44,614 bases of DNA from an uncultured Lachnospiraceae bacterium (GCA_944381475.1 CALWLH010000046.1:1-44614), one strand, 5' to 3'. Positions 1-9,238 are shown, counted from the stretch's first letter. Notes: generated from the letters alone by a model not told the origin. Translations and numbers: made by a program.

Positions 1-1249
1 CCATCACCTCTATCAGGCCGATATTCTCCTTCTTGATGTGGTGCAGCTCTGCATGGGGGTGGTAAACCCCGAGAGGATGTTCCTGGGTGGTGATGTTATT
101 TCTCAGCACCAAATCCAGCTCGTACACCTCCCCCACCTTTCTGGCAATGGGAGTAATGGTGTTGTGGGGCGTCCCGTCAGTCTCGGCAAAGACAAACGCC
201 TCCTCGTCCGTATAGCCCCTCCAGACCGCCAGGATATGGGTCGCCATGTCGATAAGCCGACCCTCATCCTTATGACGGATGCGGATCACAGACATGGGCC
301 ACTTTACAATGCCGGTCTGCACATCCTCGTATCCGGGAATGATAAATTCCTCCTCAATGGGCGCCCTAGCCATGGCAAAGGTGTAATGCCCGCCCTGGAA
401 GTGGTCATGGCTTAAAATGGAGCCGCCCACGATGGGCAGATCCGCATTGGAGCCCAAAAAGTAGTGGGGAAACTGCTTTACAAAATCAAAAAGCTTCACA
501 AAGGTTTCCCGGCAAATTTTCATGGGCACATGCCTGCCGTTAAAGACAATGCAGTGCTCATTGTAATATACATAGGGCGAGTACTGAAAGCCCCACGGCT
601 CATCATTGATGGTGATGGGAATAATGCGGTGGTTCTGCCTGGCAGGATGATTAAGCCGCCCGGCATAGCCCTCGTTCTCCCGACAGAGCTGGCACTTAGG
701 GTAGGACACACTCTTTGCTTTCCCCGCCGCAGCAATGGCCTTCGGGTCCTTCTCCGGCTTTGACAGGTTGATGGTGATATCCAGTTCACCGTACTCCGTG
801 TCCGCCTTCCACCGCATGTCCTTCACGATCCGGTCCCTGCGGATATAGTTGGTGTCCTGGGAAAACAGGTAGTACTCTTCCGTCGCCTCCTCCGGACTTC
901 TAGAATAATCTTCCCGGAACGCTTTAATCACCACGCTGGGGGGCGGAGTGAGAAGCCCCATGATCTTTGTGTCAAAGAGGTCTCTGTATGTAACAGTATT
1001 GTCCTCCATCAGCCCGGCATCAAATGCGTAATCCAGCAGACTGTCAAGGATCGCATTTAAGGGTGGATGTTCAATGGCGTTTACATCCGCGCCATCCGCC
1101 ACCTCCCCAAAAAAGTCCTCCAGTTCTCCTGCTGACTCCAGATCAAAAAGCTCCAGCAGTCTGTTGGCGGTGTAGACCAGGTCTTCTTTTTCCACAAGCC
1201 CCGTCTGCAGGCCGTATACCAGTAAATCCTTTAAAGCTGCGTAATCCAT
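1..1249 (-). CDS. galT: UDP-glucose--hexose-1-phosphate uridylyltransferase, class II (partial, C-terminus outside window)
   Basis: GalT exchanges UMP between UDP-glucose and galactose-1-phosphate in the Leloir pathway in the cytoplasm. The reading frame is open from the start codon to the window edge (about 416 codons; the family is usually near 500), so the C-terminus is missing only because the window ends. Recognisable class II segments are a Cys-x-x-Cys pair in the stretch YPKCQLCRENEG, the block LPIVGGSILSHDHFQGG with its His-Asp-His-Phe-Gln core, and EHPLGVYHPHAELHH near the edge. Two in-frame ATGs are possible at 1258 and 1249. I chose 1249 because AGAGG sits 9 nt before it, whereas it would touch the upstream ATG. 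A sigma-A promoter lies at 1322-1350. Other gal genes, if linked, would be beyond position 1. Confidence 0.93.
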   Translation of the reverse strand, partial: MDYAALKDLLVYGLQTGLVEKEDLVYTANRLLELFDLESAGELEDFFGEVADGADVNAIEHPPLNAILDSLLDYAFDAGLMEDNTVTYRDLFDTKIMGLLTPPPSVVIKAFREDYSRSPEEATEEYYLFSQDTNYIRRDRIVKDMRWKADTEYGELDITINLSKPEKDPKAIAAAGKAKSVSYPKCQLCRENEGYAGRLNHPARQNHRIIPITINDEPWGFQYSPYVYYNEHCIVFNGRHVPMKICRETFVKLFDFVKQFPHYFLGSNADLPIVGGSILSHDHFQGGHYTFAMARAPIEEEFIIPGYEDVQTGIVKWPMSVIRIRHKDEGRLIDMATHILAVWRGYTDEEAFVFAETDGTPHNTITPIARKVGEVYELDLVLRNNITTQEHPLGVYHPHAELHHIKKENIGLIEVM

Positions 1250-1863
1250 ACCGGTCATCCTCTTTCAATAAGCTTTTCTATGGTTATGTATACACAGAGC
1301 AAAAGCCCCGCACTGTATTTTATAATAACACATGCGGGGTTGGTTGTAAATCGAAAGTGGGAGAAGAATCATTTCGTTAAAGTGAATTTTTTGTGTCCGA
1401 AGAAGAGCATAATTATAATCCGTTAAAGGTGTAATTCCCTCTATTTCGTCCGAATAACCCGATACATAGCCACTGGCATCATCTGCGTTGACATGATCCT
1501 GGGTATAAACTACTCCTTTTCTATTTTTCATCTTCCATATACAGCACAAACCCGTTTCTATTTGTTACTTCTTTCATTAATAAACTTCCTTCTCCTGCTT
1601 ACGCTGCCTCCTCACAGAGGATTATACTTGCTTTTTTTAAATTTCACATTGCTATTTCTCTCTTTTTATGCTATACTCTATCTAAATTCATAGTATTTTA
1701 TATAAACATAATTGTTGATGCATTCGCATTACGTTATTGATTCGATTTTCTATTGTAATTCTAGATTTTTCTGCAATTATAATCCCCTCAAAACCATGAC
1801 TGCCTTTGCTGCCCAAAAAACTCTTGAATCAAAAAATAAAACGATATATAATGGAGGTATAGC
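1250..1863. other. AT-rich intergenic region between galT and the Rpn-family gene
   Basis: This divergent gap holds the galT promoter and leader (1250-1350). The rest is AT-rich and contains no RNA gene that I can recognise. A minus-strand frame of 94 codons (1265-1549) runs through the galT promoter and reads fairly protein-like in its first half, but I cannot assign it to a family. A short, very hydrophobic plus-strand frame (1493-1693) has no ribosome binding site. The Rpn-family gene has AATGGAGG 7-8 nt before its ATG, but I could not fix its promoter. Confidence 0.5.
1322..1350 (-). promoter_or_regulatory. Sigma-A promoter for galT
   Basis: On the minus strand TTTACA and TATTAT are separated by exactly 17 bp. 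The predicted transcript starts near 1315, giving a leader of about 65 nt before the galT start. Confidence 0.7.
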
Positions 1864-2841
1864 ATGAATAATCAAAATACGTCTGTCAGAAAAACCCTGA
1901 AAACACTGGAGGAGATGAACCTCTTAGACCGTTTCCTCTTCGCGGAAGCCATGGAGAACATAGAAAACCTGGAAATTCTCCTGCAAATCATACTGGATCA
2001 GCCGAATCTGAAGCTGATGGAAAAGCCCAGAACAGAGCGGGAGCTTCGCACCCGCCCGGAAAACCGCATGGTCCGCATGGATGTGTGGGGGGAGGGTAAG
2101 GACCGCACCGTTTACGATGCGGAACCTCAGCAGAAAAACACCAATAATCTTCCAAAAAGAAGTCGCTATTACCAATCCTTGATGGACTATAATTTGCTGG
2201 ATATCGGAGAGATGGATTTTAATAAGCTGCCGAACAGCTATATTATTACCATTATGCCTTTCGATCTTTTCGGACTTAAATATTATCAGTATACTTTTAA
2301 GAGCTTTTGCCAGGAAAACAAGAATCTGGAAATTGGGGACAATGCCACTAGGATATTTCTGAACACCAAGGGAACAAACAATGAGGAAACGAGGCCGGAG
2401 CTGATAGCGCTTTTAAAATATATTGAACATACGACCCAGAAATATGCAGATCAATCAAACAGCCACAGAATAAAGAGGCTGCATGAAAATATTAAAAAAC
2501 CAAAAAAATCTAAGGAGGTGAACCTAAAGCTTATGCAAGCATGGGAAGAACGCAAGATGGAGATCGAAGAGGGAATTGAAGAAGGACTCAGGCAGGCCAC
2601 CGCACAAATACAAGCTGAACGGGACAGAGTTGCTAGCGAACGGGATAAAGTTATAAGCGAACGGGACAGAGTTGTAAGCCAGCGGGATAAGCTGGCGAAG
2701 GATTACGTAAACGGCGTCATCTCCACCGCCAAGCGCTGCGGCGCCTCCATGGAAACAGCCATCAATCTGGCTATGGAGCAGTGCTCCATCAGCCAGGAGC
2801 AGGCAGCAGAGGCGGCTGGACGGATTTATCAGACTGAGTAA
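1864..2841 (+). CDS. Rpn-family recombination-promoting nuclease / PD-(D/E)XK nuclease-family putative transposase
   Basis: This 325-residue protein has the layout of the Rpn/YhgA-like family (PDDEXK_2), whose E. coli members are DNA endonucleases that stimulate RecA-independent recombination. The N-terminal half carries the family signature: an Arg-Met-Asp-Val-Trp stretch (Asp73), then YDAEPQ with Glu87 and Gln89, matching the D...ExQ catalytic arrangement of PD-(D/E)XK enzymes. The following MPFDLFGLKYYQYTF block is also typical. Residues about 225-285 form a charged coiled coil built from seven-residue repeats, encoded by a 21-bp tandem repeat. The C-terminal 40 residues resemble the short helical tail common in Firmicute members. 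The start has a good GGAGG site. The gene stands alone, and a structured repeat begins within its stop codon. It could act in cis on repeats, but nothing here shows that. Confidence 0.85.
   Translation: MNNQNTSVRKTLKTLEEMNLLDRFLFAEAMENIENLEILLQIILDQPNLKLMEKPRTERELRTRPENRMVRMDVWGEGKDRTVYDAEPQQKNTNNLPKRSRYYQSLMDYNLLDIGEMDFNKLPNSYIITIMPFDLFGLKYYQYTFKSFCQENKNLEIGDNATRIFLNTKGTNNEETRPELIALLKYIEHTTQKYADQSNSHRIKRLHENIKKPKKSKEVNLKLMQAWEERKMEIEEGIEEGLRQATAQIQAERDRVASERDKVISERDRVVSQRDKLAKDYVNGVISTAKRCGASMETAINLAMEQCSISQEQAAEAAGRIYQTE
2614..2697 (+). repeat. Four-unit 21-bp in-frame tandem repeat in the Rpn-family gene
   Basis: Four consecutive 21-bp units encode variants of the heptad A/S-E/Q-R-D-R/K-V/L-x. 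Units two and three differ at only a few bases. A 21-bp unit keeps frame and coiled-coil register, so copy number can change without breaking the protein. Confidence 0.8.
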
Positions 2842-2987
2842 ACCTTCATGCGCCCGGCGGCGGGGATTTCAGGGTAACCTTCATGCGCCCAGTGGCCGGA
2901 CATACCACCGTACCACGAAAGTCTGGCGGGCGCACTTGGCATACCTGAATTGATGCCGCCTATCCGGCGGCGGGGATTTCAGGGTAA
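2841..2987 (+). repeat. Structured intergenic repeat, copy 1 (a truncated unit followed by a full unit)
   Basis: A full unit of about 112 bp (2876-2987) begins AACCTTCATGCGCC and ends TTTCAGGGTAA. It matches, at roughly 90% identity by eye, the reverse complement of 35079-35189. It is preceded by a 35-bp piece (2841-2875) that joins the first about 17 bp of the unit directly to its last about 18 bp, as if a second unit had lost its middle. The core keeps a hairpin with arms GGCAT and ATGCC in both copies. The unit starts inside the TAA stop of the Rpn-family gene. Confidence 0.85.
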
Positions 2988-3020
2988 AAACGTATCATGA
3001 TGAAACTGCCAAACCATAAG

Positions 3021-3049
3021 AGCAGCCCGGCCGTGATGGCCGGGCTGCT
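3021..3049. terminator. Strong bidirectional hairpin between the Rpn-family gene and gltD
   Basis: AGCAGCCCGGCC and GGCCGGGCTGCT form a perfect 12-bp stem with a 5-nt loop, located between convergent genes and 17 nt past the gltD stop. There is no long T-run on either side, so termination efficiency is uncertain. Confidence 0.6.
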
Positions 3050-3065
3050 ACTGTGTAAAGTAAAG

Positions 3066-4553
3066 TTATAGATTCGTATACCCCATCAGGTGCTTATCCA
3101 CCTCTCGGGCAACTCTTCTTCCCTCGTTCATGGCGTGAACCACCAGGGACTGGCCCCTTCTCATGTCGCCGCAGGCGAAAACGTTTGGCACGCTGGTAGC
3201 AAAGCTGTCCGGAGCGGTCTTTACATTGGAACGGCCGTCCACCTCCACACCGAAGGCGTCCGTCACGTAGGACTGGGAGCCTAAGAAGCCGGCGGCGATC
3301 AGCACGATATCCGCCTCCATCTCAAACTCGCTGCCCTCCACGGGAACCATCATCATGCGGCCGGTGCTCTCATCCTTTTTGGATTCCAGCTTCACGCAGA
3401 TGAGCTTGCTTAAGTTCCCGTTCTCATCCTTTATAAATTCCTTCACCGTGGTCTGATAGATCCGGGGATCCTGCCCCCACAGGGCGATGGCCTCCTGCTG
3501 GCCGTAATCCACCTTCAGCACCCTGGGCCATTCCGGCCAGGGGTTATTTACTGCACGGGTCAGAGGCGGACAGGGCATCATTTCCAGCTGAGTCACATAC
3601 TCTGCGCCGTGACGGATGCAGGTTCCCACACAGTCATTTCCCGTATCGCCGCCTCCGATGACAACCACCTTCTTGCCCTTGGCAGAGATGTAGTTTCCAT
3701 CCTGCAGACCGGAGTCCAGCAGGCTCTTTGTGGTGGCGGTGAGGAAATCCACCGCAAAGTAGATGCCGTTTGCATCTCTTCCGGGAGCCTGGATGTCCCT
3801 GGGATTTGAGGCGCCGCAGGCAAGGATGACGCAGTCATATTCCTTACAAAGCTGTTCGGCGGAGTAATCCACACCCACGTTGACGCTGGTGATAAACTGC
3901 ACACCCTCCTGCTCCAACAGCTCGATTCGCCTGTCAATAAACCGCTTTTCCAGCTTCATGTTGGGGATGCCGTACATCAGAAGACCCCCCACCCGGTCGC
4001 TCCTCTCAAACACCGTCACCTGGTGTCCTCTGCGGTTTAACTGCATGGCTGCCGCCAGTCCCGCAGGGCCGGAGCCCACGATGGCAATGGATTTCCCCGT
4101 GCGCACCTGGGGAATCTCCGGAACCACCCAGCCCTCCTCGAAGGCTTTTTCAATGATGGCATACTCATTTTCCTTATTGCAGGTGGGCTCGCCGCCGTTC
4201 ATGGCCTGGACGCAGGCTGCCTCGCAAAGTGCCGGGCAGACCCTGGAGGTAAACTCCGGAAAACAGCTGGTCTTTTGCAGACGGTTGTAGGCCTGACGCC
4301 AGTTTCCGGTGTACACCAGGTCATTCCACTCCGGAATCAGGTTGCCCAAGGGACAGCCGATGGTTGTAGGGCCCACCTGCTGCCCGCTCTGGCAGAAGGG
4401 CACGCCGCAGTCCATACACCTGGCGGCCTGCAGCTGCTGCTTTTCTCTTGCCAGGGGGGTATGAAACTCATTGTAATTGTTGATACGCTTTAACGGGTCA
4501 AATGCCGGTGCCGTCTCTCTCTCATATTCTAAAAATCCTGTGGGCTTTCCCAT
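3066..4553 (-). CDS. gltD: Glutamate synthase (NADPH) small subunit
   Basis: GltD is the FAD- and NAD(P)H-binding subunit that feeds electrons to GltB for the conversion of glutamine plus 2-oxoglutarate to two glutamates. The 495-residue length is normal. The N-terminal domain carries the [4Fe-4S] cysteines (Cys46, Cys49, Cys54, Cys67 and a second group in SRVCPALCEAAC near residues 103-115). An FAD-type dinucleotide fold, IVGSGPAGLAAA, begins near residue 157, and a second nucleotide-binding fold, VVIGGGDTGNDC, near residue 295. A GGAGGGGAG site precedes the ATG. The gene begins 14 nt after the end of gltB, so the two form an operon. GltD alone can have diaphorase-type activity, which matters because gltB here is interrupted. 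Confidence 0.96.
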   Translation of the reverse strand: MGKPTGFLEYERETAPAFDPLKRINNYNEFHTPLAREKQQLQAARCMDCGVPFCQSGQQVGPTTIGCPLGNLIPEWNDLVYTGNWRQAYNRLQKTSCFPEFTSRVCPALCEAACVQAMNGGEPTCNKENEYAIIEKAFEEGWVVPEIPQVRTGKSIAIVGSGPAGLAAAMQLNRRGHQVTVFERSDRVGGLLMYGIPNMKLEKRFIDRRIELLEQEGVQFITSVNVGVDYSAEQLCKEYDCVILACGASNPRDIQAPGRDANGIYFAVDFLTATTKSLLDSGLQDGNYISAKGKKVVVIGGGDTGNDCVGTCIRHGAEYVTQLEMMPCPPLTRAVNNPWPEWPRVLKVDYGQQEAIALWGQDPRIYQTTVKEFIKDENGNLSKLICVKLESKKDESTGRMMMVPVEGSEFEMEADIVLIAAGFLGSQSYVTDAFGVEVDGRSNVKTAPDSFATSVPNVFACGDMRRGQSLVVHAMNEGRRVAREVDKHLMGYTNL

Positions 4554-4567
4554 ATGAATCTCCCCTC

Positions 4568-6397
4568 CTACTTATTGGTATTGGCATAGAATGCTTCGAT
4601 CTGTGCCTGCTCACTGGAGAGGCCCTTCTCTTCCATCTGATAAATCGCCATCAGCATTCTCTTATAGTCATGGGGCATAATCTTCTTGAATTTCGGCAGA
4701 TACTCGCTGAAATTGTCCAGAATCTTCTTGCCCTTCTCGGAATTGGTATACTTCACATGCTCGGTGATCATCTCCTTCAGCTCCATCACATCGTACTTGC
4801 TGGAGATTTCCTCCGCAGAAACCAGCTCCTTGTTCAGCTTCGTGTACAAATCCCTGTTCTCATCCAGGACATAGGCCACACCGCCGCTCATACCTGCGGC
4901 AAAGTTCTTGCCTGTAGGACCAAGGATCACCGCGCAGCCGCCGGTCATGTACTCGCAGCCGTGGTCTCCCACGCCCTCCACAACCGCTGTAGCGCCGGAA
5001 TTGCGGACACAGAAGCGCTCCCCGGCCACGCCGTTGATGAATACCTTACCGCTGGTAGCGCCATAGAGGGCAACGTTTCCGATAATGATATTGTCCTCCG
5101 CCTTAAAGGGAACGCCCTTGGGAGGGTAAACCACCAGCTTGCCGCCGGACAGACCCTTTCCAAAGTAGTCGTTGGAGTCACCCACCAGCTCCAGAGTCAG
5201 ACCCTTGGGGATGAATGCGCCGAAGCTCTGTCCACCGCTGCCCTTGCACTTGATGGTGAAGGTATCCTCCGGCAGGGTATTTTCACCGTGCTGTCTGGTG
5301 ATCTCTGCGCCAAAGATGGTGCCCACGGTTCTGTCCACGCTGGAAACATCCACCTCGATACTCTTTTTCGTGCCATTCTTCAGAGCAGTCCTCAGCTTGT
5401 TTAAGAGGATCTTCTCGTCAATGGTCTTTTCCAGCTCGAAGTCGTAGACATTCTTGTGATAATATCCTGCAATGGGCTGACCTGCGTAAGGGTTATTGAT
5501 CACACGGCTCAGATCCACCTTATTTGCACGCTCAAACTCAAAATCCTTCTTCTGAAACAGCAGGTCTGTGCGGCCAACCAGCTCATCCACTGTGCGGATG
5601 CCAAGCTTAGCCATGTACTCCCGAAGCTCCTGGGCGATGAAGCGCATGAAGTTGATCACATACTCCGGCTTACCCTTAAAGCGCTTCCGAAGCTCCGGAT
5701 TCTGGGTGGCGATGCCCACTGGGCAGGTATCCAGGTTGCAGACCCGCATCATGACGCAGCCCATCGTTACCAACGGAGCTGTTGCAAAGCCAAACTCCTC
5801 CGCGCCAAGCATGGCGGCAATCGCCACATCCCGGCCGGTCATCAGCTTTCCGTCGGTCTCTAATATTACCTTATCCCGAAGGCCATTCATGATAAGGGTC
5901 TGGTGTGCCTCAGAAAGTCCCAGCTCCCAGGGAAGACCCGCATTGTAAATGGAGTTTCTAGGCGCAGCCCCGGTACCTCCGTCATAGCCGGAAATCAGAA
6001 TCACCTGTGCTCCCGCCTTTGCAACGCCGGCTGCAACAGTACCCACGCCCGCCTCGGAAACCAGTTTTACGGAGATTCTGGAATTCACATTCGCATTCTT
6101 GCAGTCATAGATCAGCTGGGCCAGGTCCTCGATGGAATAAATATCGTGGTGGGGCGGCGGTGAGATCAGAGCCACGCCCGGTGTGGAATGCCTGGTCTTG
6201 GCAATCCAGGGATAAACCTTTGCTGCGGGAAGCTGTCCCCCCTCGCCGGGCTTTGCCCCCTGGGCCATCTTGATCTGAATCTCCTGGGCGCTTACCAGGT
6301 ACTCGCTGGTAACGCCGAAACGTCCGGAAGCGATCTGCTTGATAGCGGAGCACCGGTTCTTACCGTCCTTGCAGATGGTGACGCGTTCATTGTCCAC
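4568..6397 (-). CDS. gltB: Glutamate synthase large subunit, C-terminal part after an in-frame amber codon
   Basis: This is the downstream half of gltB: most of the FMN-binding synthase domain and the C-terminal beta-helix domain. Recognisable blocks are [32 protein letters not shown], the cluster [19 protein letters not shown] that supplies 3Fe-4S cysteines, and the glycine-rich repeats of the C-terminal domain. The frame joins the upstream half without any shift: codons GGC GGC separate the TAG (6406-6404) from a GTG at 6397 that could serve as a restart. The purine-rich stretch before the GTG is a weak ribosome binding site at best. A fragment starting here would lack the amidotransferase domain and part of the FMN domain, so it is unlikely to work alone. 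Without the stop, the whole protein would be 1532 residues, the usual family size. Confidence 0.9.
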   Translation of the reverse strand: MDNERVTICKDGKNRCSAIKQIASGRFGVTSEYLVSAQEIQIKMAQGAKPGEGGQLPAAKVYPWIAKTRHSTPGVALISPPPHHDIYSIEDLAQLIYDCKNANVNSRISVKLVSEAGVGTVAAGVAKAGAQVILISGYDGGTGAAPRNSIYNAGLPWELGLSEAHQTLIMNGLRDKVILETDGKLMTGRDVAIAAMLGAEEFGFATAPLVTMGCVMMRVCNLDTCPVGIATQNPELRKRFKGKPEYVINFMRFIAQELREYMAKLGIRTVDELVGRTDLLFQKKDFEFERANKVDLSRVINNPYAGQPIAGYYHKNVYDFELEKTIDEKILLNKLRTALKNGTKKSIEVDVSSVDRTVGTIFGAEITRQHGENTLPEDTFTIKCKGSGGQSFGAFIPKGLTLELVGDSNDYFGKGLSGGKLVVYPPKGVPFKAEDNIIIGNVALYGATSGKVFINGVAGERFCVRNSGATAVVEGVGDHGCEYMTGGCAVILGPTGKNFAAGMSGGVAYVLDENRDLYTKLNKELVSAEEISSKYDVMELKEMITEHVKYTNSEKGKKILDNFSEYLPKFKKIMPHDYKRMLMAIYQMEEKGLSSEQAQIEAFYANTNK

Positions 6398-6403
6398 GCC
6401 GCC

Positions 6404-9166
6404 CTATCCGGAGATTGAGTTACTGTGCAGGGTATTCATGGCGATGGCCAGGGTCTCGTGGGCCTCCTGGGAGATGGAACCGTAGCTCATGGCGCCGGTC
6501 TTAAAGCGCTTCACGATCTCATCCACGCTCTCCACCTCGTCAATGGGGATTCCGCCGTTCTCGTCAAACTTAAAGTCCAAAAGCCCCCTAAGGTTCATGG
6601 TTCGCTCTTCCTGGTTTAAGTTCTCAGAGTATTTCTTAAACATGGCATAGTCGCCATGCATAGTTGACTGCTGTAAAAGATATATGGACTGGGGATTATA
6701 CAAATGCTCCTCAAAGCCCGCTCTTGCCTTATGGCTGCCGATGCTGTCAAGGGTGGTATCCTGACTTAAGCCCAGGGGGTCAAAGGCCTTGTTGTGCAGG
6801 GCGTGTACGTCCTGGGAGATATCCTCCAGGCTGATACCCTCCACACGGCTGACGGTGTTGGTAAAGTATTTCTCGATCACATCGGAGTTGATACCAATGG
6901 CCTCAAAAATCTGGGAGCCTTGGTAGGACTGAATGGTGGAGATACCCATCTTGGAGGCGATCTTTACGATACCGTGAAGCACCGCATCGTTGTAAGAATT
7001 CACCGCCGCATAGTAATCCTTATCCAGCATTCCGCTTTCGATGAGATAGCGGATATTGTCCTGAGCCAGGTAAGGGTTGATGGCGCAGGCGCCGTAGCCA
7101 AGGAGTGTGGCAAAATGATGCACCTCCCTGGGCTCGCCGCTCTCCAGGATGAGACCCACACTGGTCTTTTTCTTGGTGTTGATCAAATGCTGGTTCACTG
7201 TTGAGACCGCAAGCAAAGAGGGAATGGCCACATGGTTCTCATCCACGCCCCGGTCTGTCAGAATGATGATGTTTGCCCCGTCATGCTCCGCCCGGTCCAC
7301 CAAAAGGCACAGATGGTCCAGAGCCTTTGCCAGGGATGTATTCTTGTAGAAGATGATGGGAACCTCCACCACAGTAAAGCCCTCCACCTTCATGCTCTTG
7401 ATCTTTAACAGATCCGTGCTGGTAAGGATGGGGTTGTTGATCTTTAAGATCTTGCAGTTCTTTGCTTCCTCCTTTAAGATATTGCCCTCCTGGCCCAAAT
7501 AGACGGTGGTGGAGGTGACAATCTCCTCACGGATGGCGTCGATGGGCGGGTTTGTAACCTGGGCAAACAGCTGCTTAAAATAGTTAAACAGGGGCTGATG
7601 CTCCTTGGAGAGCACCGCCAGAGGCGTATCCACGCCCATGGCGGAAACCGCCTCGGCGCCGTTCTTTGCCATGGGCAGGATCATGGTGCGCAGCTGCTCA
7701 TAGGTATATCCGAAGCTCTTGGAGAGCCTCTGGCGCTCATCGTTAGAGTACTCCACCACACGCTCATTGGGAATCTTCAGATCGCCAAGCTCCACCAGAT
7801 TTGAATCCAGCCACTCACCGTAGGGCTGGCGGGTGGAGTAGCGCTTCTTGATCTCATCGTCTGTTACCAGAACCCCCTGCTTAGTGTCCACCAGAAGCAT
7901 ACGGCCCGGGCGCAGGCGTTCCTTCTTCACAACATGGGTCTGATCAATCTCCAAGGCGCCCACCTCGGAGGCCAGGATCACGTTGTCGTCGTCGGTGATG
8001 TAATACCTGGAGGGACGCAGTCCGTTTCTGTCCAGCACAGCGCCCATCAGGTCCCCGTCTGAAAATACAATGGAGGCCGGCCCATCCCAGGACTCCATCA
8101 TGGTGGCATAGTACTGATAGAAATCCTTCTTTTCCTGGGGCATGTGCTTATCATTTGCCCAGGGCTCGGGAATGGTCACCATCACCGCCAAGGGAAGCTC
8201 CATGCCGCTCATAACCAGGAATTCCAGCGTATTGTCAAGCATCGCGGAGTCGGACCCTTCCGCGTTCACCACCGGCAAGATCTTTGTCATCTCATCCTTT
8301 AAGTAGTCGGACTCCATGTTCTCCTCGCGGGCATGCATCTTATCCACATTTCCTCGGATGGTATTGATCTCACCATTGTGGACAATAAAGCGGTTGGGAT
8401 GGGCACGCTGCCAGCTGGGATTTGTGTTGGTGGAAAAACGGGAATGCACCACCGCCATAGCGGATACATAGGATTTGTCCAGCAAATCCAGATAGAAGTT
8501 TCTAAGCTGCTTTACGAGAAACATTCCCTTATAGACGATGGTGCGGCTGCTTAAGGATGCCACATATGTATCGTCGTTGGATTGCTCAAATACACGGCGG
8601 GCGACGTAGAGCTTCCGGTCAAAATCCAGCCCCTTCTCCACATTTACGGGCTTCTTTATAAAAGCCTGCATGATGCAGGGCATACAATCCCTGGCCTTGC
8701 TTCCGAGAATCTCCGGGTTGATGGGAACATCCCGCCATCCAAGAAAGTCCATGCCCTCTTTTTTGATGATGATCTCAAACATCTTCATAGCCTGCATGCG
8801 CTTGAGGGCCTCCTGGGGAAAGAAGAACATGCCGATGCCATATTCCCGCTCCTCACCGATATCAAAGTGCAGCTCCTCCGCCACCTTACTGAAAAAAGGG
8901 TGGGATATCTGAAGCAGAATACCAACACCGTCGCCGGTCTTGCCCTCCGCATCCTTGCCTGCACGATGTTCCAGCTTCTCAACGATACTCAGCGCGTCAT
9001 TTACAGTTTTATGGGTTTTCTTACCCTTGATATTGACCACAGCGCCGATACCGCAGTTGTCGTGCTCAAAATGGGAATCATAGAGTCCCTGCTCTGCCCG
9101 GACATCACTTCTTACCTCAAAGGGCGCCTGCGTCGTCCTGTCAACCTTTGCTCTCTCTTTTGCCAT
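6404..9166 (-). CDS. gltB: Glutamate synthase large subunit, N-terminal part ending at a premature TAG
   Basis: GltB is the glutaminase and synthase subunit. This part has 920 residues from the chosen start. A 37-residue propeptide precedes Cys38 in the stretch HDNCGIGA, the expected N-terminal nucleophile of the class II amidotransferase domain. The central domain and the beginning of the FMN domain follow, and the frame stops at codon 921 (TAG) inside the conserved SGEGG loop, where Glu (GAG) is expected. I placed the start at 9166 because AAGGA lies 6 nt upstream and Cys38 then sits at the normal distance; an upstream in-frame start at 9283 would lie within the attenuated leader. The promoter is at 9327-9355 and an intrinsic terminator at 9192-9238 lies in the leader. 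A real nonsense mutation or a sequencing error are both possible. Confidence 0.92.
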   Translation of the reverse strand: MAKERAKVDRTTQAPFEVRSDVRAEQGLYDSHFEHDNCGIGAVVNIKGKKTHKTVNDALSIVEKLEHRAGKDAEGKTGDGVGILLQISHPFFSKVAEELHFDIGEEREYGIGMFFFPQEALKRMQAMKMFEIIIKKEGMDFLGWRDVPINPEILGSKARDCMPCIMQAFIKKPVNVEKGLDFDRKLYVARRVFEQSNDDTYVASLSSRTIVYKGMFLVKQLRNFYLDLLDKSYVSAMAVVHSRFSTNTNPSWQRAHPNRFIVHNGEINTIRGNVDKMHAREENMESDYLKDEMTKILPVVNAEGSDSAMLDNTLEFLVMSGMELPLAVMVTIPEPWANDKHMPQEKKDFYQYYATMMESWDGPASIVFSDGDLMGAVLDRNGLRPSRYYITDDDNVILASEVGALEIDQTHVVKKERLRPGRMLLVDTKQGVLVTDDEIKKRYSTRQPYGEWLDSNLVELGDLKIPNERVVEYSNDERQRLSKSFGYTYEQLRTMILPMAKNGAEAVSAMGVDTPLAVLSKEHQPLFNYFKQLFAQVTNPPIDAIREEIVTSTTVYLGQEGNILKEEAKNCKILKINNPILTSTDLLKIKSMKVEGFTVVEVPIIFYKNTSLAKALDHLCLLVDRAEHDGANIIILTDRGVDENHVAIPSLLAVSTVNQHLINTKKKTSVGLILESGEPREVHHFATLLGYGACAINPYLAQDNIRYLIESGMLDKDYYAAVNSYNDAVLHGIVKIASKMGISTIQSYQGSQIFEAIGINSDVIEKYFTNTVSRVEGISLEDISQDVHALHNKAFDPLGLSQDTTLDSIGSHKARAGFEEHLYNPQSIYLLQQSTMHGDYAMFKKYSENLNQEERTMNLRGLLDFKFDENGGIPIDEVESVDEIVKRFKTGAMSYGSISQEAHETLAIAMNTLHSNSISG

Positions 9167-9183
9167 ACTCCATCCTTTCTGCA

Positions 9184-9238
9184 AAATAAAAGGAACACGA
9201 AACAGACAGGCTCGCCTTTGAGTCCGATTTCGTATTCC
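9184..9238 (-). terminator. Intrinsic terminator / attenuator in the gltB leader
   Basis: On the minus strand GGAATACGAAA pairs with TTTCGTGTTCC (one U-G pair) and is followed directly by TTTTATTTT, the pattern of an intrinsic terminator. It lies between the gltB promoter and the start codon, 26 nt before the ATG, so it can only act as an attenuator. Upstream leader segments could form alternatives: GATGCC with GGCATC, and TCATGCA with TGCATGA. The controlling factor is unknown. ANTAR-domain antiterminators are known for nitrogen genes in clostridia and are one candidate. Confidence 0.75.

Noticed and set aside
1493-1693. 66-codon hydrophobic plus-strand frame
   Set aside because: Leucine/phenylalanine runs are expected from AT-rich DNA, and there is no ribosome binding site.
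6404-6406. Pyrrolysine or programmed read-through of the gltB TAG
   Set aside because: TAG also ends other normal genes here (pyk, the activase), and the position is a conserved Glu in all GltB proteins I know. A mutation or sequence error is simpler.
4568-9166. Modular, naturally split glutamate synthase as in archaea
   Set aside because: The break is within the FMN domain in a conserved loop and the frame is unbroken, so it is not at a domain border.
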